Shown: positions 8,766-17,341 of the stretch, piece after piece | Position numbering within the stretch: the first letter of the stretch is position 1 | Layout of the letters: each line of letters starts with the position of its first letter | Assembly: GCF_007992095.1 (NCBI RefSeq) | Contig: NZ_BJZP01000016.1 | Coordinates: 34,932 to 98,931 of the forward strand | Length of the DNA: 64,000 nucleotides | Direction: 5' to 3' | Origin: Paenirhizobium naphthalenivorans | GTDB lineage: Bacteria; Pseudomonadota; Alphaproteobacteria; Rhizobiales; Rhizobiaceae | Position numbers and translations under genes: made by a program | Notes under the pieces: generated by a model | Told to the model about the DNA's origin: nothing | Seen by the model: only the letters and a program-made list of their open reading frames with translations | Databases searched by the model: none

Positions 8766-10016
8766 TCAATGCAGATTGGGCTGGGCGCCTTGGCCCTTCT
8801 CGTCGAGCAGGTATCCGCGCCGGAACCGGTCAAGCCGGAAGGCCCGGGCGGTCTCATGGGGTTCGTCCCGCGCGATCAGATTGGCGAAGCAGTAGCCGGA
8901 GGCGGGTGTTGCCTTGAAACCGCCGTAGCACCAGCCGGAGTTGAGGTAGAGATTGTCGAGATGCACCTTGTCGATGATCGGTGATCCGTCCATCGACATG
9001 TCCATGATGCCGCCCCAGGACCGCAGCACCCGGATGCGCGACAGCGCCGGGATCATCGCCTTGCCGGCCTCTGCGACGTGCTCGACGGTCGCCAGGTTGC
9101 CGCGCTGGGCATAGGAATTATAGCCGTCGATGTCTCCGCCGAAGACCAGGCCGCCCTTGTCGGATTGCGATACATAGAAGTGCCCGGCGCCAAAGGTGAC
9201 GACGCAATCGATGAAGGGTTTCAGTCCTTCCGAGACGAAAGCCTGAAGCACATGGCTTTCGATCGGCAGTTTCAGCCCCGCCATCTCGGCCACGCGCGAC
9301 GAATTGCCGGCCGCCGCCAGCGCCAGCTTGGCGCAGCCGATGAAGCCGCGTGTCGTTTCCACCCCGACCGCCTTGCCGGCCTCGGTGCGAATGCCCGTCA
9401 CTTCGCAATTCTGGATGATGTCGACGCCTTGGCTGTCGGCGCCGCGCGCATAGCCCCAGGCCACCGCGTCATGGCGCACCGTACCACCACGTCGCTGCAT
9501 CAAGGCGCCCTGGATGGGGAAGCGGGCGTTGTCGTAATCGAGAAAGGGCAGCTTTGCCTTGACCGCATCGCGATCCAGCAGTTCGGCGTCGACACCATGC
9601 AGGCGCATGGCATTGCCACGCCGCGTATAGGCGTCGCGTTGGGCGTCGGAATGATAGAGATTGAGCACGCCGCGCTGGGAGACCATGGCGTTGAAGTTGA
9701 AATCCTGCTCAAGCCCTTCCCAGAGCTTCATGGAGAACTCGTAGAACGGATTATTGCCAGGCAAGAGGTAGTTCGAGCGGATGATCGTGGTGTTGCGCCC
9801 GACATTGCCGGAGCCGATATAGCCCTTTTCGACCACGGCGATGTTCCTCGCCCCGAAGGTCTTCGACAGATAATAAGCCGTCGCCAGACCGTGCCCGCCA
9901 CCGCCGACGATGATCACGTCATAATGGGGCTTGGGCTCCGGCTGACGCCAATGGGCGGCCCAATTCCTGTTGCCGCGAAGACCGTTGAGAAAGATGGAAA
10001 GTGCCGAATACCGCAT
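8766..10016 (-). CDS. soxB: Sarcosine oxidase beta subunit, FAD/FMN flavoprotein
   Basis: The 416-residue protein has an N-terminal FAD-binding Rossmann motif (VIIVGGGGHG, about 34-43) and the conserved RRGGTVRHD segment, in which H182 aligns with the histidine that carries the covalent FMN in characterised enzymes. The beta subunit holds the sarcosine dehydrogenation site and both flavins. It is the first gene of soxBDAG, and the ATG at 10016 is the only sensible start. Ninety-four bases away, a GlxA/GbdR-like AraC-family regulator is transcribed divergently, in line with the known control of sarcosine oxidase genes by such activators in pseudomonads. The local regulator's effect is inferred. 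Confidence 0.96.
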   Translation of the reverse strand: MRYSALSIFLNGLRGNRNWAAHWRQPEPKPHYDVIIVGGGGHGLATAYYLSKTFGARNIAVVEKGYIGSGNVGRNTTIIRSNYLLPGNNPFYEFSMKLWEGLEQDFNFNAMVSQRGVLNLYHSDAQRDAYTRRGNAMRLHGVDAELLDRDAVKAKLPFLDYDNARFPIQGALMQRRGGTVRHDAVAWGYARGADSQGVDIIQNCEVTGIRTEAGKAVGVETTRGFIGCAKLALAAAGNSSRVAEMAGLKLPIESHVLQAFVSEGLKPFIDCVVTFGAGHFYVSQSDKGGLVFGGDIDGYNSYAQRGNLATVEHVAEAGKAMIPALSRIRVLRSWGGIMDMSMDGSPIIDKVHLDNLYLNSGWCYGGFKATPASGYCFANLIARDEPHETARAFRLDRFRRGYLLDEKGQGAQPNLH

Positions 10017-10110
10017 TCGTGCCCGCTCGATTGGAAGACCGAAACGAAGACTAGGCTGAAAGCACTAAGCCCAATTGCATGAACGAGCTATTTTCTGATA
10101 GATTAGAGAC

Positions 10111-11085
10111 GTGATTGATGGCGGCTCCTCTTCCACCCAGCGCTATGGCTTCGTGCTGACCCAGAATTTCGCGCTGATGTCCTATGCGTCGGCGACCGAG
10201 CCCTTGCGGGCGGCGAACCTGATCGCCCAGACTGCCCTCTATACCGTCGTGCCGCTTTCGATCGGCGGTCGCGACGTCCAATCCTCCGCGGGCTTTGCCG
10301 TGCCCTGCGAGGATCTTTCCGTTATCGGTGGCGGTTGTCATACGATCTTCGTCGTCGCCGGTGGTAATCCCGAGGACTGGAGGGATACGGCCAACCTTCA
10401 TCCGCTGCTCCGCCGACTGGCGCGACAGGGGGTGCGCATTGGCGCGATTTCCAGCGGCTCCTACCTGCTCGCCGCTGCCGGTCTGCTTGATGGCCGAGAT
10501 TTCACCATCCACTGGGAACATGCCCCGGCCATGCGCGAGGCCTTTCCGCATCTGGCTCCGCGCCAGGCTCGGTATGTGCTGGATGGCGACCGGATCACCT
10601 GTGGCGGCGGCGTGGCGCCGCTCGACATGATGCATGCCCTCATAGAAGCCCGCTTCGGCTCCGCCTTCGCAAGGCGGGTCAGCGACTGGTATCTTCACAC
10701 CGCCGTGGCGGAACCGACCGCGCCGCAGCGTGGTTCCTTGAGCGAACGTTTCGGAACGCATCATCCGGGCCTGATCGGTGTGCTGGAAAAGATGGAGGCT
10801 ACGATCGAGCATCCGCTTGACCGCCGGACCATGGCGAGGCTGGTCGGACTAAGCCCGCGCCACCTGGATCGCCTGTTCGCCGAGCACCTCAAGGTCAGCT
10901 TCCACGCGACCTATCTGCGCATTCGGCTTGACCACGCCCGTCGTCTCCTGGAGCAGAGCCCCTTATCGATCTCGGAACTGGCCTTCGCCACGGGTTTTTC
11001 CAGCGCCTCGCATTTCTCGCGGGCCTTCAGGGAACACTTCGGTGTAACGCCAAAATCGGCCAGAATACCCCGGCGCGCGCCGTGA
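10111..11085 (+). CDS. GlxA-family transcriptional regulator (DJ-1/PfpI + AraC HTH)
   Basis: This 324-residue protein starts at GTG 10111, preceded by TTAGAGAC. Residues about 8-180 form a class I glutamine-amidotransferase-like (DJ-1/PfpI) domain, and the segment GAISSGSYLLAAAGLLDG carries a serine where enzymes of the fold have the nucleophile, so it is probably a ligand-sensing domain. Residues about 225-320 are an AraC-type double helix-turn-helix with the LARRLLEQS-like and ELAFATGFSSASHFSRAF motifs. It diverges from soxB, and GbdR-like members of this family activate glycine betaine, dimethylglycine and sarcosine catabolic genes. I infer that it controls soxBDAG. The inducer is not visible from sequence. 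Confidence 0.93.
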   Translation: MIDGGSSSTQRYGFVLTQNFALMSYASATEPLRAANLIAQTALYTVVPLSIGGRDVQSSAGFAVPCEDLSVIGGGCHTIFVVAGGNPEDWRDTANLHPLLRRLARQGVRIGAISSGSYLLAAAGLLDGRDFTIHWEHAPAMREAFPHLAPRQARYVLDGDRITCGGGVAPLDMMHALIEARFGSAFARRVSDWYLHTAVAEPTAPQRGSLSERFGTHHPGLIGVLEKMEATIEHPLDRRTMARLVGLSPRHLDRLFAEHLKVSFHATYLRIRLDHARRLLEQSPLSISELAFATGFSSASHFSRAFREHFGVTPKSARIPRRAP

Positions 11086-11190
11086 GATCGACGGTGTGGC
11101 CGGTAATGTAGCGCCGTTGGCGCGGGACGCGTCTCTCCGGGGTTTCTCACCGATCTGGCGCCTAGGAAAACCGGAAAACGGAAACCGTGA

Positions 11191-11228
11191 CATCACTGCC
11201 GCGGATCACGGGATCCGCGGCAGTGATG
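11191..11228. terminator. 17-bp perfect hairpin between convergent genes
   Basis: Arms 11191-11207 and 11212-11228 are exactly complementary (17 bp) around a 4-nt loop. The hairpin lies just after the aldehyde dehydrogenase stop (11234, minus strand) and 105 bp after the divergent regulator's stop. Neither side has an immediate T run, so it may terminate weakly or protect 3' ends. Confidence 0.55.
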
Positions 11229-11233
11229 AGAGA

Positions 11234-12661
11234 TCACTCGCCGTAACCGACGATGCCCTTGATTTCGAGGAAGTCGTGAATGCCGAAGTCGGCGTATTCG
11301 CGACCATTGCCCGACTGCTTGTAGCCGCCGAACGGGGCGTGCGTGTCCCAGTCCGGGTAGTTGAGATAGACCGAACCGGCGCGCATTTCTCGGGCCACCG
11401 CACGAGCGTGTTCGATGTCCTGCGACTGGATGTAGGCGGCCAGGCCGTAGACCGTGTCGTTGGCGATGGCGATCGCTTCTTCTTCGGTCTTGTAGGGCAG
11501 GATCGACAGGACCGGTCCGAAGATCTCCTCGCGCGCGATGGTCATGTCCTTGGTGACATTGCCGAACACGGTCGGGCGGACATAGTAGCCGCGATTCAGG
11601 CCGTCGGGACGGCCAAGACCACCGGCAACGAGGGTCGCACCTTCCTTGATACCAGTCTCGATCAGGCGCTGGATCTTGTCGAACTGAAGCTGAGAAACGA
11701 CCGGGCCGAGATCGGTGTCATCGGCGGTCGGGCTGCCGACCTTGTGGGCTTCGGCTGCTGCCTTGGCGAACTTAAGCGCCTCCTCGTGGCGGTCGGCGGG
11801 AACCAGCATACGGGTCGGCGCATCGCAGGACTGGCCGGAATTGCCAAAGCAACCCTGGACGCCCTTGGTGACGGCGACCTCAAGGTCGGCATCTGGCAGC
11901 ACGATATTGGCCGACTTGCCGCCTAGTTCCTGGGCGACGCGCTTGACCGTGTCGGCGGCCGTCTTGGCGACAATGATGCCGGCGCGGGTCGAGCCGGTGA
12001 AGGACACCATGTCGACATCCGGATGGCCGGCCATGACCTGGCCGACATCGGGGCCGGTGCCGTTGATCAGGTTGAAGACGCCCTTCGGCACACCGGCTTC
12101 TTCCATGACCTCGGCCCAGACGAGGCCCGAGATCGGCGCGATTTCCGACGGCTTCAGCACCACGGTGCAGCCGGCGGCGATCGCCGGCGCGACCTTGCAG
12201 ACAATCTGGTTGAGTGGCCAGTTCCACGGCGTGATGAGCGCGCAGACGCCGATCGGTTCCTTGACCACGGTGGTCGAGCCGCGCTTTTCGGAGAACTTGT
12301 AGTTTTCCAGCGCCTCGATGGTCGATTCCATATGCGCTCGACCGGCCCAGGCCTGGGCGTCGCGGGCAAACGACAGCGGCGCGCCCATCTCGTTGGAAAC
12401 GGCAACCGCGATGTCTTCGAAGCGGGCGTTGTAGACTTCGAGGATCTTCTTCAAAAGCGCCAGGCGCTCGGCAACCGAGGTCCTGGAGAAGGTTGCAAAG
12501 GCTCTCTTGGCAGCGGCAACAGCCTTGTCGACATCAGCCTTCGAGCCGACGGCGATTTGCGTATAGGCCTCTTCGGTCGCGGGGTTGATGACATCGAGAG
12601 CTGCCGGCATGACCGGATCGACCCAGGCGCCGTCGATGAAGAATTTCATATTGTGTGACAT
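11234..12661 (-). CDS. NAD(P)-dependent aldehyde dehydrogenase
   Basis: The 475-residue protein is a full-length aldehyde dehydrogenase superfamily member. It contains the ITPWNWPL oxyanion/NAD segment (N147), FTGSTRAG (about 221-228), the general base E245 in QELGGKS and the catalytic C279 in GNSGQSCDAP. It oxidises an aldehyde to the acid in the cytoplasm. As the last gene of an operon with an amine oxidoreductase, polyamine-type ABC transporter and XRE-cupin regulator, it probably handles the aminoaldehyde produced by the amine oxidoreductase, as PuuC or betaine-aldehyde-type enzymes do. It starts 38 bp after the ATPase gene. The exact substrate is not determinable from sequence. Confidence 0.93.
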   Translation of the reverse strand: MSHNMKFFIDGAWVDPVMPAALDVINPATEEAYTQIAVGSKADVDKAVAAAKRAFATFSRTSVAERLALLKKILEVYNARFEDIAVAVSNEMGAPLSFARDAQAWAGRAHMESTIEALENYKFSEKRGSTTVVKEPIGVCALITPWNWPLNQIVCKVAPAIAAGCTVVLKPSEIAPISGLVWAEVMEEAGVPKGVFNLINGTGPDVGQVMAGHPDVDMVSFTGSTRAGIIVAKTAADTVKRVAQELGGKSANIVLPDADLEVAVTKGVQGCFGNSGQSCDAPTRMLVPADRHEEALKFAKAAAEAHKVGSPTADDTDLGPVVSQLQFDKIQRLIETGIKEGATLVAGGLGRPDGLNRGYYVRPTVFGNVTKDMTIAREEIFGPVLSILPYKTEEEAIAIANDTVYGLAAYIQSQDIEHARAVAREMRAGSVYLNYPDWDTHAPFGGYKQSGNGREYADFGIHDFLEIKGIVGYGE

Positions 12662-12699
12662 GGATCAGGTTCCTGAACTGGATTTGCAAATGAAAGGCA

Positions 12700-13785
12700 T
12701 CACGCCGGCAACAAACTGCATGCGGCTCCCGGACGCAAGCGTACATGGGCACGCTGGCCGGCAAGCAGGCCGGACCGCTCGCTCTCGCGCGGAATGTCGA
12801 GGACAATTTCGCGGCCGCTTTGAAGATCGCCGTGTACCCGCAGGCTACGACCGTGAAAGACGATGCTGGTAATGGTCAGCGGCGCCGAATCCGGCGTGCT
12901 GTCCTCGGCCAGCAATAGGTCCTCCGGCCTTACGCCCAGGGTCATGGCGCCCTTTGCCTGTGCTGAAGCGGCCGCATCCGCCGGCACGAGGGCTGGCAGA
13001 CCGTTGGCGTCCAGCCTGATGCTCCCGCCCTCCGCGCCAAGCGAAATGGCGGGCAGCAGGTTCATCGTGCCGATGAAACTGGCAACGAACTTGGTGGCCG
13101 GATTGTCGTAGAGTTCGGCTGGACTTGCCACCTGTTCGATACGAGCCTTGTTCATCACGGCGATCCGGTCGGAAATCGAAAGCGCCTCTGTCTGGTCGTG
13201 AGTCACCATGACGAAAGTGGTGCCGAGGCGCGACTGCAGGCTTTTGAGTTCGACCTGCATCTGTTCGCGCAGATGAGCGTCGAGCGCCGACAGCGGCTCG
13301 TCGAGCAGCAGCACCTGCGGCTCGCAGACGATGGCGCGGGCCAGGGCCACGCGTTGACGTTGGCCACCGGAGAGCGCCTGCACCCGGGACTGCGCCTTGT
13401 CGGCCAGGCCGACCAGTTCGAGTGCCGACAGAATGCGCCGGCGCTGTTCGGCCGCTGGAACCTTGCGGATCGACAGCCCGAAACCGACATTCTCGGAGAC
13501 ATCCATATGTGGGAAGATCGCATAGTCCTGAAATACCGTGTTCACCGGTCGGTCGAACGGCCGCAGATAGGTGATTTCGCGCCCACCCAGGCGGACCGAA
13601 CCGGATGTCGGCATTTCGAAGCCGGCGATCACGCGTAGCGTCGTGGTCTTGCCACAGCCGGAGGGGCCGAGCAGGCTGACAAACTCGCCCTGAGCAATCG
13701 TCAGATCGATATTGGCGAGGCCTATCCAGTCATTGGCGAAAACCTTGTTGACGCCGGACAGTGACAGTAGTGCTTCAGTTGCCAT
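12700..13785 (-). CDS. PotA-like ABC transporter ATP-binding protein
   Basis: This protein of 361 residues starts at ATG 13785. Longer in-frame readings run into the regulator gene and lose homology. Walker A is GPSGCGKTT, the signature is LSGGQRQRVALARA, Walker B is VLLLDEPLSALD, and VTHDQTEAL holds the switch histidine. The C-terminal TOBE domain is typical of the spermidine/putrescine and iron/sulfate importers (CUT1/PotA type). It energises the two permeases encoded upstream on the same strand. Its start overlaps the end of the XRE-cupin regulator by 11 bp. The substrate class (polyamine or related amine) is inferred from the family and the amine oxidase and dehydrogenase neighbours. Confidence 0.95.
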   Translation of the reverse strand: MATEALLSLSGVNKVFANDWIGLANIDLTIAQGEFVSLLGPSGCGKTTTLRVIAGFEMPTSGSVRLGGREITYLRPFDRPVNTVFQDYAIFPHMDVSENVGFGLSIRKVPAAEQRRRILSALELVGLADKAQSRVQALSGGQRQRVALARAIVCEPQVLLLDEPLSALDAHLREQMQVELKSLQSRLGTTFVMVTHDQTEALSISDRIAVMNKARIEQVASPAELYDNPATKFVASFIGTMNLLPAISLGAEGGSIRLDANGLPALVPADAAASAQAKGAMTLGVRPEDLLLAEDSTPDSAPLTITSIVFHGRSLRVHGDLQSGREIVLDIPRESERSGLLAGQRAHVRLRPGAACSLLPA

Positions 13786-14395
13786 CCCGGACCTCCGACG
13801 GCTTGACGGTGTTGACCCAGAGAATGGTGCATGTCTCTGAGCCGGGATTGCGGAAGGAGTGCAGCAAGGTGCTCTTGAAAGCGAAGCTGTCACCCTGGCG
13901 CAGCATGTATTTGGTCGCATCGACGACCAACTCGACGCTCCCATTCAGGACGAAGCCGAATTCGTGGCCGCTGTGGGAATAGGCCTCTGACGTACCGCCA
14001 TTTGGCTCCACCTCGACCGTCATGCCTGTGAGTGTGGCGCCAGGCGGCGATAACAATTGCTTGCGGATACCTTCCGAGTGAACCGGCAGATCACGCCGGT
14101 TGGCGGCCCGCACGCAGTAGATGTCGCTCGACATGTCATTGCCCTCGGAGATCAGCACCGACGGCTCGACGTTCAGTGCCGCCGCCAGCGGCCAGATGAC
14201 CTTGACCCTGAGCGACGTCATGCCCCGCTCGATCTGGCTCAGCGCGCCGATCGAAATGCCAGCCCGGGCCGCGAGCTCGGCCAGGGAGAGACCACTCTCC
14301 AGCCGGAGTGCGCGAATGCGTCGCCCCACCATGATGTCGGCCTCGCCGACGTCGCTGGCTGTTTTCACCAAATCTTCGTCAAGATCGCTGGTCAT
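13775..14395 (-). CDS. XRE-family regulator with C-terminal cupin domain (PuuR-like)
   Basis: The 206-residue protein has a HipB/XRE helix-turn-helix (about 20-75, containing SLAELAARAGISIGALSQIE) and a C-terminal cupin (about 110-185, including HSGHEFGFVLNG). This architecture is that of PuuR and related repressors of putrescine or amine catabolism, where the cupin binds the inducer. The gene lies inside the transport operon, between the binding protein and the ATPase, so the regulator would be made with its own targets. Repeated TTTCA/TGAAA dyads upstream of the oxidoreductase and the permeases are candidate operators. That assignment is inference. Confidence 0.93.
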   Translation of the reverse strand: MTSDLDEDLVKTASDVGEADIMVGRRIRALRLESGLSLAELAARAGISIGALSQIERGMTSLRVKVIWPLAAALNVEPSVLISEGNDMSSDIYCVRAANRRDLPVHSEGIRKQLLSPPGATLTGMTVEVEPNGGTSEAYSHSGHEFGFVLNGSVELVVDATKYMLRQGDSFAFKSTLLHSFRNPGSETCTILWVNTVKPSEVRDGN

Positions 14396-14426
14396 GTGCC
14401 GTATCTGCTTCCTCGTGTACAGAAAT

Positions 14427-14451
14427 GGGCGCCGCCGGGCAGGCGGCGCCC
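14427..14451 (-). terminator. GC-rich hairpin after the solute-binding protein gene
   Basis: A perfect 10-bp inverted repeat (14427-14436 and 14442-14451) sits 8 bp after the binding-protein stop and before the regulator gene of the same operon. It lacks a long T run. Such hairpins after binding-protein genes usually stabilise the upstream mRNA or partly terminate, giving excess binding protein. Confidence 0.6.
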
Positions 14452-14458
14452 GGATACC

Positions 14459-15520
14459 TTAACCGCCTGCTTTGACCTTCTCGAACATTTTGGCCAGGCT
14501 GTCATTCTGTTTCATCGGTCCGGTGAAGACCGTTTCCTTCAGCATAACCTCTGGATCGGCCGGTAGTTGCAGGCTTTCGAGAGTCTCCGGCGGCACTGCG
14601 GCAAATGCCGTGGACGTAGAACTGCCGTATCCATAAGCCTCAATCAGATATTTGCCGGACTCGGCTTCGAGACGGCTGTTGATGAAGTCATAGGCGAGAT
14701 CGGTATTCTTCGAATCCTTGAGCAGCACGAAACCGCAGGCCCAGGTCAGCATGCCTTCCTTCGGCTTCATGAACTCGACCGGCACGCCCTGCTTCTTGAG
14801 CGCCACAGCCGATGCGTTCCATGTCATGGCCGCAACCAGTTCGCCGCTGGCGAGAGACTGTTCAACCGACGTCATGTCGGTGGTGTAGCTGGCGAGGAGC
14901 GGGCGCTGTTCGCGCAGCTTGTCGGCAACCTTGTCCATTTCGGCATCGGTCATGTCGAAGGGATTGACGCCAGCAAGGATCGCAGCGACGAGCGGTGTGT
15001 CGTGAACCGCGTCGATTGTCGCCATGCGACCGGCATACTGCTTGTCCCAGAGCAGAGACCAGCTGTTCTCCGGATTTTGCACCAGATCGGTCCGGTACAG
15101 AACCGAGGTATTGCCCCAGTCCCACGGAATCATCCAGACCTTGCCGTCGCCGGCCTGCAGGTCCGGCAGATTGCGAAATACCGGGAAGATATTGTTCCAG
15201 TTCTTGATCTTCGAGGTGTCGATCGGCTGAAGCAGGCCCTCCTTGTTCCAGCGGGCGATCTTATCGTAGCAGGGATGGGCCACGTCGGGACGGAAGCCGG
15301 CCTTGACCTTGGTGAAGGCGTCGTCGTCATCGCCGAACATGGTCGCCTCGACGCCATCAGCATGAGCCTTGAGGAAGCTCGGGTTGAACTCCGGCAGTTC
15401 GTAGCCCGACCAGGTGAAATACTTCAGCTTTTCCTCGGCCGCGGCTGAACCGGTCAGAAAGCCAAGGCCAAGGGCCAGCGCGGCGACACCACCCAGAATA
15501 CGTCTCTTGTTTGTTTGCAT
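14459..15520 (-). CDS. PotD-like periplasmic solute-binding protein
   Basis: The 353-residue protein starts at ATG 15520, with AAAGAGGAGAACGAGC just upstream as a clear ribosome site. A longer in-frame extension upstream lies inside the permease gene and has no homology. Residues 1-28 form a signal peptide (KRR, a hydrophobic LGGVAALALGLGFL core, cleavage near SAAAEE). The mature part resembles spermidine/putrescine-binding proteins, with LKYFTWSGY near the N-terminus and the WMIPWDWGNTSVLY segment. It captures the substrate for the two permeases and the ATPase. Amine or polyamine specificity is inferred from family and operon partners. Confidence 0.94.
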   Translation of the reverse strand: MQTNKRRILGGVAALALGLGFLTGSAAAEEKLKYFTWSGYELPEFNPSFLKAHADGVEATMFGDDDDAFTKVKAGFRPDVAHPCYDKIARWNKEGLLQPIDTSKIKNWNNIFPVFRNLPDLQAGDGKVWMIPWDWGNTSVLYRTDLVQNPENSWSLLWDKQYAGRMATIDAVHDTPLVAAILAGVNPFDMTDAEMDKVADKLREQRPLLASYTTDMTSVEQSLASGELVAAMTWNASAVALKKQGVPVEFMKPKEGMLTWACGFVLLKDSKNTDLAYDFINSRLEAESGKYLIEAYGYGSSTSTAFAAVPPETLESLQLPADPEVMLKETVFTGPMKQNDSLAKMFEKVKAGG

Positions 15521-15561
15521 GCTCGTTCTCCTCTTTGTTTTTTTGAATGACGAATGCGATT

Positions 15562-16377
15562 TCAGCTCTTGCCTCCGGCCTGTGATGGCTGCCACCGGCG
15601 CAGGATCTCTGCGGCGGTCGCCAACACGATGGAGACGCCGAGGATCAATGTGCCGAGCGCCATGACGACGGGTAGCGATTTGGGGAAGCGCAGTTGGCTC
15701 CAGATATAGAGCGGCAGCGTTGGCTCGGCGCCGGCGAGAAAGAAGGCGACGATGAATTCGTCGAATGAGGTCAGGAATGACAGCATAAAGGCCGATGCCA
15801 CCGCCGACCATGCAAGCGGCAGCATGGCCCGGCGAAACACCGCGAAGTCGCGGGCGCCGAGATCGCTTGCAGCCTCTGCCAGGCTTTTCGGGATGGCCGA
15901 AAAGCGACCCCGCATGATCACCACCGTGGTCGGCAGGCAAATCAGCACATGACCCATGCCTATCGCCAGCCGCGATGGGCCAAATCCCAGCAGGTTGACC
16001 AGAATGAGCAGCGCGATGCCGACGATGACACCAGGGATCAGGATCGGCAGCCGCGAGAGGCCCGATATGACAGAGGACAATGGTGTGCTGGCATAGACGT
16101 CGAGGTAGGCGATTGTCGTGCCGCAAAGGGTTGCGACGGCGGCCGAGGAGATGGCGATCATCAGACTGTTGCCGAGCGCGGCGGCAATCGCCTCATTGCC
16201 GAGCAGCGTTCTATACCATTCGAGCGTAAAGCCCTTCAGTGGAAAGGCCGCCTGTATGGAATCGTTGAACGAGAACAGCGGGATGAGCACAACCGGCAAG
16301 TAAAGGAAAACGATGTAGGCAACGACATAGCCGCTGAGCAGACGAGCGTGGCTGGCGGGTTGGCGTGTGACGGTCAT
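15562..16377 (-). CDS. PotC-like ABC transporter permease
   Basis: This 271-residue inner-membrane protein has about six hydrophobic segments. The EAASDLGARDFAVFRR loop (EAA motif beginning at residue 168) is the contact site with the ATPase. It belongs to the binding-protein-dependent permease family, PotC/PotI branch. It overlaps the upstream permease by 4 bp (ATGA) and lies 41 bp before the binding-protein gene. It forms the heterodimeric channel with the other permease for the presumed polyamine-type substrate. Confidence 0.94.
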   Translation of the reverse strand: MTVTRQPASHARLLSGYVVAYIVFLYLPVVLIPLFSFNDSIQAAFPLKGFTLEWYRTLLGNEAIAAALGNSLMIAISSAAVATLCGTTIAYLDVYASTPLSSVISGLSRLPILIPGVIVGIALLILVNLLGFGPSRLAIGMGHVLICLPTTVVIMRGRFSAIPKSLAEAASDLGARDFAVFRRAMLPLAWSAVASAFMLSFLTSFDEFIVAFFLAGAEPTLPLYIWSQLRFPKSLPVVMALGTLILGVSIVLATAAEILRRWQPSQAGGKS

Positions 16378-17273
16378 GTGCGGCTCCCGAATTTTCTGTC
16401 GGCAAGCCGGACAAGCGCGACCAGCAGCAGGATCACCAGCATGACCGTAATCGAAAGCGCGGCCCCGAATGGCCAGTCATTGGCCTTGCCGAATTGGGCC
16501 TGAATCAGTGATCCGATCATTGTGCTGGCGGGACCGCCGACCATGGAGGGTGTCACATAGTCGCCAATCGTCGGCACGAAGACCACGAGCGCGGCCGCCA
16601 GGACGCCTGGCATGGACATTGGCAGAACAACCCGGCGGAAGGCCAGCAACGGGCGAGCGCCGAGATCGCTTGCCGCTTCCAGCAGGGACGGCGGAATCGT
16701 TTGCAGCGACACCAGGATCGGCAGGATGGCGAAAGGGGCATAGGCATGGGCCAACGTCACCACCACGGCCGCCGGAGTATTGAGGAAGATCATCAACGGC
16801 TCCGAGATCGCGCCGAGCGAGAGCAATGCCGAGTTGAGTACGCCGTTATAGGCGAGCACCACCTTCCAGGCGAAGACCCGAAGCAGGTAGCTCGTCCAGA
16901 ACGGCAGGGTCACGAGAAACAGGATGGTCGCCCGCCAGCGGCCGGCATGGAAGGCGAGGAAATAGGCGACCGGATAAGCCGTCACGACTGTCGCGAGCGT
17001 TACCAGCCCGGAAATCGCCAATGACCTGAGAATGACAGTCGCATAGAGATCATCTCCGAGAACGGTGATGAAATTCGCCACCGTAAAGCCGCTGCCCATC
17101 AGCGAGCCGTCATTTGCGCGGAAGGCGAGGAAAAGCACCAGCGCCAAAGCGAACAAGATCAGCACACAGGTGACAAGCAGTCCGGGAGCAGACATCGAAG
17201 CGCGAAAGCCAAGCTGGCTCGAACTATGCTCTGCCTCTGTTGCTGCTGTAGCCATCTGCGACACCGTCTTCAT
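16374..17273 (-). CDS. PotB-like ABC transporter permease
   Basis: About 299 residues from the ATG at 17273. A GTG ten codons further upstream (17303) is in frame but lies inside a palindrome that looks like an operator, and an ATG at 17255 is also possible. Neither choice has a strong ribosome site. The protein has about six membrane segments and the EAASDLGARPLLAFRRV loop. It is the PotB/PotH-type half of the permease pair and overlaps the second permease by 4 bp. It may be transcribed both from the oxidoreductase promoter and from its own promoter (TTGACA at 17315-17320 on the minus strand). Confidence 0.9.
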   Translation of the reverse strand: MKTVSQMATAATEAEHSSSQLGFRASMSAPGLLVTCVLILFALALVLFLAFRANDGSLMGSGFTVANFITVLGDDLYATVILRSLAISGLVTLATVVTAYPVAYFLAFHAGRWRATILFLVTLPFWTSYLLRVFAWKVVLAYNGVLNSALLSLGAISEPLMIFLNTPAAVVVTLAHAYAPFAILPILVSLQTIPPSLLEAASDLGARPLLAFRRVVLPMSMPGVLAAALVVFVPTIGDYVTPSMVGGPASTMIGSLIQAQFGKANDWPFGAALSITVMLVILLLVALVRLADRKFGSRT

Positions 17274-17297
17274 CTTCTGAAAGGATACGCCATATTT

Positions 17298-17320
17298 TTT
17301 CACTAAAGTGAAATTGTCAA
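17298..17320 (-). promoter_or_regulatory. Putative promoter with palindromic operator in its spacer
   Basis: The minus strand carries a perfect -35 hexamer TTGACA (17315-17320). The following spacer contains a 16-bp dyad, TTTCACT-AA-AGTGAAA on the plus strand (17298-17313). The -10 is poorly matched. The half-site TTTCA/TGAAA recurs before the oxidoreductase gene, so this is a candidate operator for the operon's XRE-cupin regulator. Confidence 0.55.
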
Positions 17321-17341
17321 TCGTATTTTCATTTGCCTGCG

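Noticed and set aside
9078..10082. Plus-strand open frame of 334 codons across soxB
   Set aside because: It lies opposite a well-conserved flavoprotein and has no homology.
15521..16126. In-frame N-terminal extension of the solute-binding protein
   Set aside because: It overlaps the permease gene, and the signal peptide and ribosome site identify the start at 15520.
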